DNA from: Rhodanobacter sp. | GTDB lineage: Bacteria; Pseudomonadota; Gammaproteobacteria; Xanthomonadales; Rhodanobacteraceae | Length of the DNA: 14,947 bases | Assembly (NCBI GenBank): GCA_026193555.1 | Contig: JAPHUU010000364.1 | Coordinates: 1 to 14,947 of the forward strand | Direction of reading: 5' to 3' | Shown here: piece by piece, positions 1-11,978 of the stretch | How the letters are laid out: the number at the start of each line of letters is the position of its first letter | Numbering within the stretch: position 1 is the stretch's first letter | The notes under the pieces: model-generated | Told to the model about the DNA's origin: nothing | Database searches by the model: none | Seen by the model: the letters and a program-made list of their open reading frames with translations, nothing else | Position numbers and translations under genes: made by a program

Positions 1-54
1 AGATACTTCGCCCACTGGCTTGAAAGGGAAGTCTCTTCATGATTGAAGCTCCCG

Positions 55-1752
55 TTACAACGCAAACACGTACAGATGGCCGCCCACCGGGATGTTGACA
101 ACACGCGGGTCGTTGGCCATGTCGCCACCCCAGATCGGTGTGGCACCACCCCAGCCCGCATACACACCCACGTACTGCTTGCCATTGACCTTCCAGGTAC
201 TGGGCACACCTTCCACGCCGGAGCTCAGCTGTGCACTCTTCCACAGCACCTTGCCGGTCTTGGCATCGAATGCGTACAGATGGCCGTCCGCGCTACCGGA
301 GAACACCAGGCCACCTGCCGTGCTGACCATGCCGCCGTTCCACGGCAAGGCCGACGGGAAGCTCCACGCCTGCTCTCCGGTATTGACATCAATCGCCTGC
401 ACCTCGCCCCACATGTTCTTGAACGCGGGGTCGGCGACGACCTTGAACTTCTCGCCCAGGAACGGAAGTCCCGCCTTGTAACCCACGGTCGTGCCCTTGA
501 TCGTCATGCAGGTATGCATGGTCGGCACATAGGCCAGGTGAGTCGTCGGATCAACCGAGATCGGCCACCAGTTCTTGCCACCGAGGAAGCTGGGACAGGT
601 GAACACCTGCTTGTCGACCGTCGGCCGCATGGCCGGGTCGGTTACCGGCTTGCCGTCCTTGAATCCGCTGACCGAAGTGGCCGTGGCAAATTTCCTGGCG
701 TAGATCAGCTTGCCGTCGATGCGGTCAATGGCATAGAACCAGCCGTTGCGGCTGGCGCTGACGATGGCCTTGTAGGACTTGCCCTTGTAATCGATGTCGG
801 TCAGTACCGTCTCATTGACGCCGTCGTAATCCCAGGTGTCATTCGGGGTGTACTGGTAGCTCCACTTGATCTTCCCGGTGGCGGGATTCATCGCGATCAC
901 CGAGTCGGTGTAGAGGTTGTTGCCGGGACGCAGCGTGGCCAGCCAGGGACCGGGGTTGCCGACACCCCAGAACAGCGTGTCCGTGGCCGTGTCATAGCTT
1001 CCTGTCAGCCACGCGCCACCGCCACCCGTCTTGTACGCACCCTTGGGCCAGGTCTTGCCGCCGGGCTGGTCCGGCGACGGCACGGTGTATTGCTTCCATA
1101 CCTGCTTGCCGGTCCTGGCATCGAGCGCCACGATGAAACCACGGGCACCGTACTCGCCACCGGATTCGCCGACGATCACCTTGCCCTTGACGACCAGCGG
1201 GGCCAGCGTCATGGCATAGCCGATGTCAGCGGGAATCAGCTGTTTTTTCCAGACGGTCTTGCCAGTACGCGCGTCCAGCGCCACCACGTAGTTGTCCAGC
1301 GTGGCCATGTAGACATTGTCGCCATACAGGGCCACGCCACGATTGACCACGTCGCAGCAGACCGTCTTCAGGCCGACGTGCGAGAGATCCTGCTGGTATT
1401 TCCACAGCAGCTTGCCGGTGCTGGCCTGGAACGCGAGCAGTTCGTCCTTCGGCGTGGTGATGAACATGTAGTCGCCATTGACGATCGGCGGTGCCTCATG
1501 TCCCTGGTTGAAACCGGTCTTGTAGTCCCAGACTTGCTTGAGCCCCGTCACGTTGGCTGTGTTGATGTTGTTGAAGGGGGCGTAGCCCGTGCTGGCGTAA
1601 TCGCGGCGGTACATCAGCCAGCCGTTGTCTGTCGCTGCAGCGTCAAGACGGGCATTGGTTACCGGGGTGTAATCGGCGGCAAGTGCGCCGCCGGCGATGA
1701 CCAGCATCGCCACAAACAGGCTGGTTTGGCGCAGCGTGGTAATACGTTTCAT
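55..1752 (-). CDS. PQQ-dependent alcohol dehydrogenase, lanthanide type, periplasmic
   Basis: 565 residues. It oxidises alcohols to aldehydes in the periplasm and passes electrons to a cytochrome c. Residues 1-25 are a Sec signal peptide ending ALA|AD. The rest is an eight-bladed propeller with repeated 'ALDARTGK.VWK' tryptophan-docking motifs. Family landmarks are visible: the vicinal disulfide pair C132-C133, E200 in GGEYG, N266 in GNPGPW, and the catalytic D308. D310, two residues on (WDYDGVNE), is the extra metal ligand known from XoxF/PedH-type lanthanide enzymes; calcium enzymes such as MxaF have Ala there. There is no C-terminal haem domain, so it is a quinoprotein rather than a quinohaemoprotein and needs a separate cytochrome, which is not in this window. 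AGGGAG lies 6 bases before the ATG. It sits 30 bases after the porin gene and is probably in one operon with it. The substrate cannot be read from sequence; ethanol or another short alcohol is likely given the aldB neighbour. Confidence 0.93.
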   Translation of the reverse strand: MKRITTLRQTSLFVAMLVIAGGALAADYTPVTNARLDAAATDNGWLMYRRDYASTGYAPFNNINTANVTGLKQVWDYKTGFNQGHEAPPIVNGDYMFITTPKDELLAFQASTGKLLWKYQQDLSHVGLKTVCCDVVNRGVALYGDNVYMATLDNYVVALDARTGKTVWKKQLIPADIGYAMTLAPLVVKGKVIVGESGGEYGARGFIVALDARTGKQVWKQYTVPSPDQPGGKTWPKGAYKTGGGGAWLTGSYDTATDTLFWGVGNPGPWLATLRPGNNLYTDSVIAMNPATGKIKWSYQYTPNDTWDYDGVNETVLTDIDYKGKSYKAIVSASRNGWFYAIDRIDGKLIYARKFATATSVSGFKDGKPVTDPAMRPTVDKQVFTCPSFLGGKNWWPISVDPTTHLAYVPTMHTCMTIKGTTVGYKAGLPFLGEKFKVVADPAFKNMWGEVQAIDVNTGEQAWSFPSALPWNGGMVSTAGGLVFSGSADGHLYAFDAKTGKVLWKSAQLSSGVEGVPSTWKVNGKQYVGVYAGWGGATPIWGGDMANDPRVVNIPVGGHLYVFAL

Positions 1753-1782
1753 GGAATTCTCCCTGGTGGTCGCTTGTGATGG

Positions 1783-2985
1783 TCAGAAAAACAGGATGCC
1801 GCCGAGGGCCGCGCCGTTCATGCGAGCGGTGTTGCCGGCGAAATCCTTCGAGCGGGTCTGGCTGAGCTCGAAGTCCAGCGTCACGCTCTTGGTCAGCGCG
1901 TAGTAGGCACCGACGGTGACGTTGCTGTTGGACTTGAAATGGGCCGTACTGACCAGGTTGTCCTGGTTGCGGCTGACACCACCGCTCAGGCCGAGCTTCA
2001 GCTTCTCGGTGATCCCGAGCGTGCCTTGCAGCAGGTAGTTGGTGCCCTTGACGTCCCCTTGATCGCCATCAGTGAGGATGCCGACGCCGCGTCCGGACTG
2101 GACGTTGCCCAGCAGGCTGAACTTGCCGAGCGTGTACGAGGCACCGATCTCCCCGGCGGTCATGGTGAAGCTGGAGGGCAGTGCACCGGTGCCGGCCATC
2201 GCGTAGAAGCGCTGCGTCTTGGCGCCGATCCAGACTTTCGCGCCACCCTGCGTGTAGGACAGTTGCGCCTGCACCTGCGGTGCCGAACGCGAGTCGTAGA
2301 CCCCGGTGTTATTCACCGGGCTGAACACACCACCGGTGAAGCTCAGACCGCCACTTCCGGGCGTGGTGTAGACGATCTGGCCGTAGTTGCCAAGATAGCT
2401 GTAACCCGCGCCGATATGGCCCAGCGCCACGCGACCGCGCTGGGTCGCCTGGACCGGTGCACCCACCCCCAGCAGTGTCATGTCGGTGAGAATGGCATTG
2501 GAGCCAAAGATGCCGTAATCACGGCCGAGCTTGACCGTGCCAAACCCGGGTGTGCCGAGCGTGAAGAACGCCTGACGCACGTCGATGCCATTGTTCGCCG
2601 ACAATCCGTCGGAAGTCGCCGTGTGCACCATCAGTCCCATCTGCGCGGCAATGTCGATGCCTTCCTGCTGCGTGCTGAACTTGGTGATCAGGGCATCCGG
2701 CAGCAGACCGTTGCCGATCGTCGTCCGGTTCTGCTGGCCGCCGCAGCCCAGCCCCTGCGAGGCCAGTGCCGTCCCGCCCACCGCCGCCCCGTTGCAACTC
2801 ACCGTGGTGTAGAAGGCATTGACGAAACCGCTGATGTCGACCTTCCAGTTGTCGCCACTGAACGAGGTAGCGCTGGCCGTCAGTGGACAGACGGCCAAAC
2901 CAAGCAGCGCGATGCCGACTGACATCCCCGCATGCGACACATGTCGGCGCTGTCGCTTGCCATGACTTCCTGCGAATTTCTTCAT
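1783..2985 (-). CDS. Gram-negative outer-membrane porin
   Basis: 400 residues from the ATG at 2985. That start is chosen because GGGGAGAGGGG lies just before it and a signal peptide begins there (basic stretch, then a hydrophobic segment, ending about TASA|TSF near residue 38). An upstream in-frame ATG at 3081 would add 32 residues ahead of the signal peptide and is unlikely. The mature part starts with the typical first strand (NWKVDISGFVNAFY), has 'DVRQAFFTLGTPGFGTVKLGRDYGIF', which is the porin strand-turn-strand with the 'R.aFvGL.g.fGtv.lGR' pattern, and alternating amphipathic strands. It ends in phenylalanine (GILFF), the outer-membrane assembly signal. It probably lets small solutes into the periplasm. 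Its position directly ahead of the PQQ dehydrogenase gene suggests that it feeds substrate to that enzyme, which is inference. The exact porin subfamily is not resolved. Confidence 0.88.
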   Translation of the reverse strand: MKKFAGSHGKRQRRHVSHAGMSVGIALLGLAVCPLTASATSFSGDNWKVDISGFVNAFYTTVSCNGAAVGGTALASQGLGCGGQQNRTTIGNGLLPDALITKFSTQQEGIDIAAQMGLMVHTATSDGLSANNGIDVRQAFFTLGTPGFGTVKLGRDYGIFGSNAILTDMTLLGVGAPVQATQRGRVALGHIGAGYSYLGNYGQIVYTTPGSGGLSFTGGVFSPVNNTGVYDSRSAPQVQAQLSYTQGGAKVWIGAKTQRFYAMAGTGALPSSFTMTAGEIGASYTLGKFSLLGNVQSGRGVGILTDGDQGDVKGTNYLLQGTLGITEKLKLGLSGGVSRNQDNLVSTAHFKSNSNVTVGAYYALTKSVTLDFELSQTRSKDFAGNTARMNGAALGGILFF

Positions 2986-3128
2986 GCCCCTCTCCCCCTG
3001 ATGATTTGCTGCGTCCGGCGTCGATTGATACGCCACGGTGATTGTCGGAATGGATGGCTGGGCTGCGATCAACCAGGACAAAAGGGCAAGCCGCTCCCCT
3101 GCGCGATCGCTGCGAACGATTCACGTGC

Positions 3129-3178
3129 GGGGCATGGCCCCGTGATGTCACTCTGGAATGACCGGCGCGCCAGGCGCC
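3129..3178. other. Two small GC hairpins between aldB and the porin gene
   Basis: The gap 2986-3249 holds two perfect 5-bp stems: GGGGC-ATG-GCCCC (3129-3141, loosely flanked by TCAC/GTGA at 3121 and 3142) and GGCGC-GCCAG-GCGCC (3164-3178). Both lie after the aldB stop in the direction of transcription. Neither is followed by a T-run, so a factor-independent terminator is not supported. No convincing promoter for the porin could be seen in the gap. Confidence 0.3.
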
Positions 3179-3249
3179 CGTCCTGCATCCGTGCCTGAAC
3201 CTCAGCCGCGCAGCGATGCCCTCGAGGCCATCCCTGCGCGACTGACGTC

Positions 3250-4770
<1,521 letters not shown>

Positions 4771-4810
4771 GGCTGCGTGCTCCGAGGCTGGTGGAAGTGG
4801 ATTACATGGA

Positions 4811-4826
4811 GCAGAAGCCGTGCCGA
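4811..4826 (-). promoter_or_regulatory. Sigma-54 (-24/-12) promoter of aldB
   Basis: Read on the minus strand, the site is cGGCACGgcttCTGCt against the RpoN consensus TGGCACG-N4-TTGCW. The -24 GG is at 4824-4823 and the -12 GC at 4812-4811, exactly 10 bases apart. Transcription would start near 4799, leaving a leader of about 30 bases with a GGAG before the aldB ATG at 4770. A divergent sigma-54 activator makes the assignment coherent. It was found by eye, not by a scored scan. Confidence 0.72.
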
Positions 4827-4887
4827 TGAATCCGTCGTCAGGCCATTGCTGCACTGTGTCAATAGGGCAAAGTGCCGCTGTCATAGG

Positions 4888-4915
4888 AAAAAAAAACATA
4901 TCGCTGCAGTGCAGC
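4888..4915. promoter_or_regulatory. A-tract and GCTGCA palindrome in the aldB upstream region
   Basis: A run of nine A (4888-4896) is followed by a perfect palindrome GCTGCA-G-TGCAGC (4903-4915). The A-tract lies between the presumed activator sites and the sigma-54 promoter. It could bend DNA so that bound activator reaches RNA polymerase. The role is inferred; no match to the IHF consensus was recognised. Confidence 0.3.
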
Positions 4916-4956
4916 AGTGAGCATTCCGGGCGCGCTGTTGCGCTTTGGACACGCTT

Positions 4957-4975
4957 GTGTCTTGTATCGGAACAC
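4957..4975. promoter_or_regulatory. Degenerate second dyad of the activator site
   Basis: GTGT-N11-ACAC, the same half-site spacing as in the strong dyad at 4986-5008. The two centres (4966 and 4997) are 31 bases apart, about three helical turns. It could be a weaker binding site for the same regulator, placed on the same face of the DNA. Confidence 0.4.
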
Positions 4976-4985
4976 TCGATGAAAC

Positions 4986-5008
4986 AGGTGTCGCAAACTG
5001 CGACACCT
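4986..5008. promoter_or_regulatory. Strong inverted repeat, probable upstream activator site
   Basis: Perfect 10-bp arms AGGTGTCGCA and TGCGACACCT around AAC. It lies about 160-185 bases upstream of the aldB -24 element, a normal distance for an enhancer site of a sigma-54 activator. It ends two bases before the GGAGG of the regulator gene, so binding there could also limit the regulator's own expression. The assignment to the neighbouring activator is inference. Confidence 0.6.
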
Positions 5009-5020
5009 CGGAGGTACCCC

Positions 5021-6922
5021 ATGCGACAGACCGTTCTTTCCGACTCGATCGAAGCCGCTCGTCGGCGTTTTTTTGATAGTGGCTCGACCCCGCACGGGTT
5101 GGTGCCGGAAACCATCCTGGCGTCGTGGCGACGCTGCCTCGAAAGCGGCTTGGTGGCTACCGCACGCCCGACCAATGCACCGATGGAGCGCCATGCGCTG
5201 GGTGAGATGCAGGAAAGGCATGAAGCGCTGCGGCGGCTGTGCCGGCCGGAACTGGAAGCGCTGTATGCCAGCGCGAACCAGGCCGGGAGCATCGTGGTGC
5301 TCACCGCGCCGGACGGGTTCATCCTCGATGCGCTGGGCGACGCCGACTTTCTGGACAAGGCCGCGCGGGTGTCGCTTCGTCCCGGTGTGCCGTGGAGCGA
5401 GGCGGCAACCGGCACCAATGCGATCGGCACGGCGCTGGTCGAGCGCCGTGCGGTCGAGGTGCGCGGTGGCGAGCACTACCACGCACGGCATCGCGTACTG
5501 AGCTGCTCGGCGTCGCCGATCTTCGATCCGCACGGTCGGGTGGCCGGCGTGCTCGACGTCTCCGGCCACGCCTCAGTGCATCACCTGCATGCGCTGGGCA
5601 TGGTGCAGCTGGCGGTGGAACAGATCGAGCATCGCCTGTTCGAGTGCGATTTCGACGGCGCGGACATCGTGCGCATCCAGCCTGACCCGGCACTGCTGGG
5701 CACCACCCGCGAGGGCATGCTGGTGTTCGAGGGGCACCGGCTGGTGGCCGCCAACCGCCATGCGCTGCGGCTGCTCGGCGTCGACTGGAGCGAGCTGGGC
5801 AAGTGCCGCTACGACGAGCTGTTTGCATCGGCCTTGCCGACCCCGGGCAACGTCACCAGCATGCGCTGCCAGACCGGCGACATGGTGCACGCGCGACGCG
5901 ATCCGCCCCGCCGCAGGATCGAGGTACCCAGCACGGTGCGCGCGTCCCGCACCGTGCACAAGGCGATACGTCCGTTACGCGCACCCAGCAACGTGTTCGA
6001 TGGCGAGCAGGATGCGGCCATCGACCGTCAGGTGAGGCTGCTCGACGCCGACATCACCGTGCTGCTGCAGGGCGAAACCGGCAGCGGCAAGGAAGTGGTG
6101 GCGCGCGAGTTGCATCGGCGCAGCGTCCGCTCGCAGGCGCCGTTCGTGGCGGTCAACTGCGCCTCGCTGCCGGAATCGCTGATCGAGTCGGAGCTGTTCG
6201 GCCACCTGCCCGGTGCCTTTACCGGCGCGCGACGCGAAGGCGCACCCGGCCTGCTGCGCGAGGCGCATGGCGGGGTGCTGTTCCTGGATGAACTGGGCGA
6301 CATGCCACTGTCGCTGCAAAGCCGTCTGTTGCGCGTGCTGCAGGAGCGCGAGGTGACGCCGCTTGGCGGCGGTCACGCGCATTCGATCGACGTACGCGTG
6401 GTCGCCGCCACGCATCGCAACCTGCTGCAAGCGGCGGAGCGCGGCGAGTTCCGCGCCGACCTCTACTACCGCGTGGCGCAGTCGGTGCTGCACCTGCCGC
6501 CACTGCGTGAGCACCGCGACGTTGCCGGCACCGTGCGCCGCCTGTGGACCGCGCTGGGTGCGGAGCAAATTCCGATGCACCTGTCCGCCGAGGCGGTCGC
6601 CTGCATGGCGGCGTCATCGTGGCCGGGCAACGTGCGCGAGCTGGTGGGCGTGCTGCGCAGCCTGATGGCCCTGGGCTCGGTGGGCGCCACGCTGGGCATC
6701 GACGATCTGCCCGACAGCCTGCGCCGGCGGTTGCCGGCTCCGCCATCCACGGCACTAAAGGCCGGCGAGCAAGCCGGCAGCCTGCAGCACCTGGAGGCGC
6801 ATGCGATCGATCAGGCGCTGGCGGCCTGCCACGGCAACATGGCCGCCGCAGCGCGGCAGCTGGGGATCAGCCGCAGCACGCTGTACCGGCGACTGGAGGC
6901 GCGTCAGCAAGGTGGCGAGTAA
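5021..6922 (+). CDS. Sigma-54-dependent activator, AcoR type (GAF-AAA+-Fis)
   Basis: 633 residues. It is likely an enhancer-binding protein that senses a small molecule and opens sigma-54 promoters, here most likely aldB. An N-terminal segment with '[13 protein letters not shown]' is typical of the AcoR/acetoin-regulator family. A GAF domain spans about 80-205 ([16 protein letters not shown]), and a PAS-like segment spans about 224-270. The AAA+ domain at 325-545 has Walker A GETGSGKE (351-358), the sigma-54 contact loop GAFTGA (398-403), Walker B GVLFLDEL (418-425) and [10 protein letters not shown] Fis-type helix-turn-helix lies at 592-627 ([18 protein letters not shown]). No receiver domain is seen, so it is not a two-component regulator. 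The ATG at 5021 has GGAGG 6 bases upstream; the in-frame ATG at 4979 would place the dyad inside the coding region. Confidence 0.9.
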   Translation: MRQTVLSDSIEAARRRFFDSGSTPHGLVPETILASWRRCLESGLVATARPTNAPMERHALGEMQERHEALRRLCRPELEALYASANQAGSIVVLTAPDGFILDALGDADFLDKAARVSLRPGVPWSEAATGTNAIGTALVERRAVEVRGGEHYHARHRVLSCSASPIFDPHGRVAGVLDVSGHASVHHLHALGMVQLAVEQIEHRLFECDFDGADIVRIQPDPALLGTTREGMLVFEGHRLVAANRHALRLLGVDWSELGKCRYDELFASALPTPGNVTSMRCQTGDMVHARRDPPRRRIEVPSTVRASRTVHKAIRPLRAPSNVFDGEQDAAIDRQVRLLDADITVLLQGETGSGKEVVARELHRRSVRSQAPFVAVNCASLPESLIESELFGHLPGAFTGARREGAPGLLREAHGGVLFLDELGDMPLSLQSRLLRVLQEREVTPLGGGHAHSIDVRVVAATHRNLLQAAERGEFRADLYYRVAQSVLHLPPLREHRDVAGTVRRLWTALGAEQIPMHLSAEAVACMAASSWPGNVRELVGVLRSLMALGSVGATLGIDDLPDSLRRRLPAPPSTALKAGEQAGSLQHLEAHAIDQALAACHGNMAAAARQLGISRSTLYRRLEARQQGGE

Positions 6923-6947
6923 GGCCCCGCCCAGCCACGGGTCGAAC

Positions 6948-6990
6948 GCCGCCAACCCCTTGGCGGCCCGGCCGTCCTTGGCCACGGGCC
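6948..6990 (+). other. Two mutually exclusive hairpins ahead of the acyl-CoA synthetase gene
   Basis: The 91-base gap between the regulator and the synthetase holds a perfect 8-bp stem GCCGCCAA-CCCC-TTGGCGGC (6948-6967). An alternative 6-bp stem GGCCCG...CGGGCC (6965-6990) shares bases 6965-6967 with it. No T-run follows either. They could be a weak attenuator or simply GC-rich spacer. Confidence 0.25.
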
Positions 6991-7013
6991 GAGCATGCCC
7001 CGGGAGCAAGTCG

Positions 7014-8699
<1,686 letters not shown>

Positions 8700-8760
8700 A
8701 CGAGCGAAACCGGCGTGACATCAGACCACGTGCCGAGACCGACATGGGGCCGCGTGATTC

Positions 8761-9544
<784 letters not shown>

Positions 9545-9565
9545 CAACATCCAACCTCCCGGGAG

Positions 9566-9609
9566 CCGCCCCCGACCCGTCACCTCACCCCGAGAACGGT
9601 CGGGGGCGG
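9566..9609 (+). terminator. Strong hairpin terminator after ubiK
   Basis: A perfect 12-bp stem, CCGCCCCCGACC (9566-9577) with GGTCGGGGGCGG (9598-9609), and a 20-base loop. It is followed by TTAGTTATT, only a weak T-tract. It lies 21 bases after the ubiK stop and before comM, and should separate their transcripts. Confidence 0.75.
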
Positions 9610-9691
9610 TTAGTTATTGGCTACAGTGATGGAGTCGCTCGATGTTCGTGCAGGTCAGCGACTCCGGCATCCGTCAGCGACTTTCGGCAGC

Positions 9692-11185
9692 ATGAGTCTC
9701 GCCGTCACCCTCAGTCGTGCCCAGGAAGGGATCGCCGCGCCGCAAGTCGTGGTGGAGGTTCACCTGTCCGGTGGCTTGCCGTGCACGAATATCGTCGGCC
9801 TGCCCGAGGCGGCGGTGCGCGAGGCGCGTGATCGGGTACGGGTGGCAATCCAGTGCACGGCCTTTGAATACCCCAGTCGCCGGGTCACGGTGAATCTCGC
9901 GCCGGCGGAGCTTCCCAAGGACGGCGGCCGCTTCGACTTGCCGATCGCACTGGGCATTCTGGCCGCGAGTGGCCAGGTGCCACGCGACAAACTGGACGAT
10001 TGCGAATTTCTCGGTGAGCTGGCGCTGACCGGCGCGCTGCGCGGCGTGTCCGGCGTGCTGCCGGCACTGCTGCGCGCACGGGCGCGCGGGCGCAGGGTGG
10101 TGGTGCCGCGTGAGAATGCCGCCGAGGCCGCGCTGGTTCCCGATGTCGATGTAAGGGTGGCCGATACGCTGGGCGACGTCTGTGGCTGGCTGCGTGGCGC
10201 ACATGAACTGTCGATGCCGGTGGGCATACCCAGCGATGGTGGTGCGCATGCCGGACCGAATCTGCACGATGTGCGTGGTCAGCTGCAGGCGCGACGCGCG
10301 CTCGAGATCACCGCTGTCGGCGGCCATCATCTGTTGTTGATGGGGCCGCCGGGCACCGGCAAGACCATGTTGGCCGAACGCCTGCCCGGCATCCTTCCAC
10401 CGCTGTCGGAGTCCGAGGCGCTGGAAACCTGCGCGATCCTGTCGGTCGCCGGGCAGGCTACCGATCTTGCGCAATGGCGTCGTCGTCCATTCCGGTCGCC
10501 CCATCACACCGCGTCGGCGGTCGCCCTGGTCGGTGGGGGTTCGTATCCACGCCCCGGCGAAATATCGCTGGCGCACAATGGCGTGCTGTTCCTGGACGAA
10601 TTGCCGGAGTTCAGCCGGCACGTGCTGGAAGCGCTGCGCGAACCGATGGAGTCCGGCCACATCCTGATTTCGCGGGCGGCACGGCAGTCGACGTTTCCTG
10701 CCCAATTCCAACTGGTGGCGGCAATGAATCCGTGCCCGTGCGGCCATGCCGGCGATCCGCGCTGCCAGTGCACGCCGGATCAGATCCAGCGCTATCGTTC
10801 ACGCATTTCCGGGCCACTGCTCGACCGCATCGATCTGTGCGTGGAGGTGCCACCGGTGCCCTTGGCCGATCTCGGCCGGCCAGCCGGCGCCCATGACGAG
10901 GATTCGGCCACAGTGCGCGCGCGGGTGCTGAAGGCGCGGCGGCAGGCGCTGATGCGGGCCGGCCGGCCAAACGCTGAAATCAGCAAGCAGGAGCTGGAGC
11001 GTGACTGCGCATTGGGTCCGGCCGAGCGGCGCTGGTTCGAATCCGCATTGGAGCGGCTGGGCTTGTCCGCCCGTGCGTATCACCGCGTGTTGCGGGTTGC
11101 GCGCACGATTGCCGACATTGACGGCGGTGCTGCCCTGCTGGAACGCGAGCATCTGGCCGAGGCGCTGCAATATCGACGGCTGTAG
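9692..11185 (+). CDS. comM: ComM/YifB family AAA+ ATPase, competence-linked helicase
   Basis: 497 residues from the ATG at 9692. In Vibrio and Acinetobacter, ComM is a hexameric branch-migration helicase that promotes integration of incoming DNA during natural transformation. The N-terminal ChlI-like domain (1-165, with LPEAAVREARDRVR and NLAPAELPKDGGRFDLPIA) is followed by the Mg-chelatase AAA+ domain: Walker A GPPGTGKT (218-225), Walker B GVLFLDEL (297-304), and the cysteine cluster CPC...CQC (348-360), typical of the family. The C-terminal lid ends in a YRRL motif. The start at 9692 is chosen because E. coli ComM begins MSLS with the same continuation; its ribosome site is poor. In-frame ATGs at 9617 and 9629 would add leaders without homology. 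It presumably has its own promoter after the ubiK terminator. Confidence 0.93.
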   Translation: MSLAVTLSRAQEGIAAPQVVVEVHLSGGLPCTNIVGLPEAAVREARDRVRVAIQCTAFEYPSRRVTVNLAPAELPKDGGRFDLPIALGILAASGQVPRDKLDDCEFLGELALTGALRGVSGVLPALLRARARGRRVVVPRENAAEAALVPDVDVRVADTLGDVCGWLRGAHELSMPVGIPSDGGAHAGPNLHDVRGQLQARRALEITAVGGHHLLLMGPPGTGKTMLAERLPGILPPLSESEALETCAILSVAGQATDLAQWRRRPFRSPHHTASAVALVGGGSYPRPGEISLAHNGVLFLDELPEFSRHVLEALREPMESGHILISRAARQSTFPAQFQLVAAMNPCPCGHAGDPRCQCTPDQIQRYRSRISGPLLDRIDLCVEVPPVPLADLGRPAGAHDEDSATVRARVLKARRQALMRAGRPNAEISKQELERDCALGPAERRWFESALERLGLSARAYHRVLRVARTIADIDGGAALLEREHLAEALQYRRL

Positions 11186-11338
11186 CAAGCACAGCGGCAC
11201 CGCATCGCCCAGGCAGCGGATGGGTCGGTGACTGGACGCCGGAAGGAGGGCCTGCTCTGATCAGCAGGCTGATGGGGCTTGAGGCGCTGCGACGACTGCC
11301 GAGCCGGGCCTGATGCAATCCGGCATGCTGATTGGCGG

Positions 11339-11800
11339 GTCACGTTACCGGCGATCCTGTTCCCGTTGCAGGCCGGCATTGTCCCGGGGCTGCTGGTAGT
11401 CACGTTGATCATCGGCACGGTGATACTGCAAAGCCCCATGGCACCACGATGCTGCGGCGCGACCGCTGGCGCTTTGGCTGAATGTGGCCAAGCCGAAACC
11501 GAGCGGCTTGTTGATCTTCGGCTCCGACAAGGTGGTCCGGGCGATCGGCAAGTGTTGGGTGAAGCTGGCTTGCGCGTGCTGCTGGGTGATGACGACCGGG
11601 ACGGCATCCGGCCGGCGAATTTGACTCTCCTGCCTCAGCGGCAGCTTCGATTGGCCGCACTTCATCGAGCAGTGCCGTTCGGATAGCGTGCTGCTCTTCG
11701 GTATGGTGGAGAAGGGTGCGTTGCGAGTGGCCTCGACCACGCGCGAGCTGGCGCCGTGCCATGGCTGGATGGTGATCGTGCTGGTGCCACCGGTCAGCAT
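11339..11800 (+). pseudogene. Decayed 3' end of a Na+/H+ antiporter gene
   Basis: Read across three frames, this stretch gives a continuous protein end. From 11339 comes a last membrane helix (VTLPAILFPLQ, then LLVVTLIIGTVILQS). From 11460, one frame over, is RPLALWLNVAKPKPSGLL-IFGSDKVVRAIGK. From 11552, back in the first frame, is VLGEAGLRVLLGDDDRDGIRPAN. From about 11643, in the second frame again, is DWPHFIEQ...VLLFGMVEKGALRVASTTRELAP and GWMVIVLVPP. This order, membrane helix then a TrkA-N-like nucleotide-binding domain then a small C-terminal domain, is that of CPA1-type antiporters with a cytosolic tail. At least three frameshifts break it, and no 5' part is present nearby, so it is a remnant. 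Confidence 0.72.
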
Positions 11801-11833
11801 GCAGTCGCGTCCGCAGCTTGCCGAACGGTGCCG

Positions 11834-11873
11834 TTGTTCCGATCAATCTACCGGGTATATTCGACGGCCGTCG
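11834..11873 (+). promoter_or_regulatory. Candidate sigma-70 promoter for the borosin operon
   Basis: TTGTTC (11834-11839), 16 bases, then TATATT (11856-11861). A perfect 12-base palindrome CGACGGCCGTCG (11862-11873) begins immediately after the -10 and would cover the start point, so it may be an operator. A second AT-rich -10-like hexamer, TATAAA (11935-11940), lies closer to the gene but has no recognisable -35. The assignment is by eye only. Confidence 0.35.
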
Positions 11874-11978
11874 GTCGATGCTGACGGGCGGGCGCGTAAC
11901 GCGGCAGCACGCAACCACTGCTGCAAAGTCACCATATAAAACCCCACCATAGACACCGGATATTTCTCCCTGAACAGC

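Larger units (their letters stand above)
11186..11978. other. Stretch without an intact gene between comM and the borosin locus
   Basis: This 793-base region has no intact gene I can support. It holds a 7-bp hairpin GCCTGCT...AGCAGGC (11250-11269) after comM, with no T-run. Then comes the antiporter remnant (11339-11800) and the presumed promoter region of the methyltransferase. Long open frames on both strands here are by-products of high G+C content. Confidence 0.6.

Noticed and set aside
43..1779. 578-codon open frame on the plus strand
   Set aside because: Antisense to the PQQ dehydrogenase, whose signal peptide, active site and propeller motifs are unmistakable. The plus-strand protein is rich in Arg/His/Gly and shows no domain.
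2986..3249. Sigma-54 promoter for the porin-dehydrogenase operon
   Set aside because: The only GG-N10-GC match on the minus strand lies within the 3129-3141 hairpin and departs from the consensus at most other positions.
4771..5430. N-terminal extension of the aldehyde dehydrogenase frame
   Set aside because: The extension is antisense to the regulator gene and crosses the sigma-54 promoter. AldB homology and a ribosome site begin at 4770.
9674..10747. 357-codon open frame on the minus strand
   Set aside because: Antisense to comM, with no domain and shadow composition.
11250..11269. 7-bp hairpin GCCTGCT/AGCAGGC after comM as a terminator
   Set aside because: No T-run follows and it lies 65 bases beyond the stop; kept only as a note in the intergenic entry.
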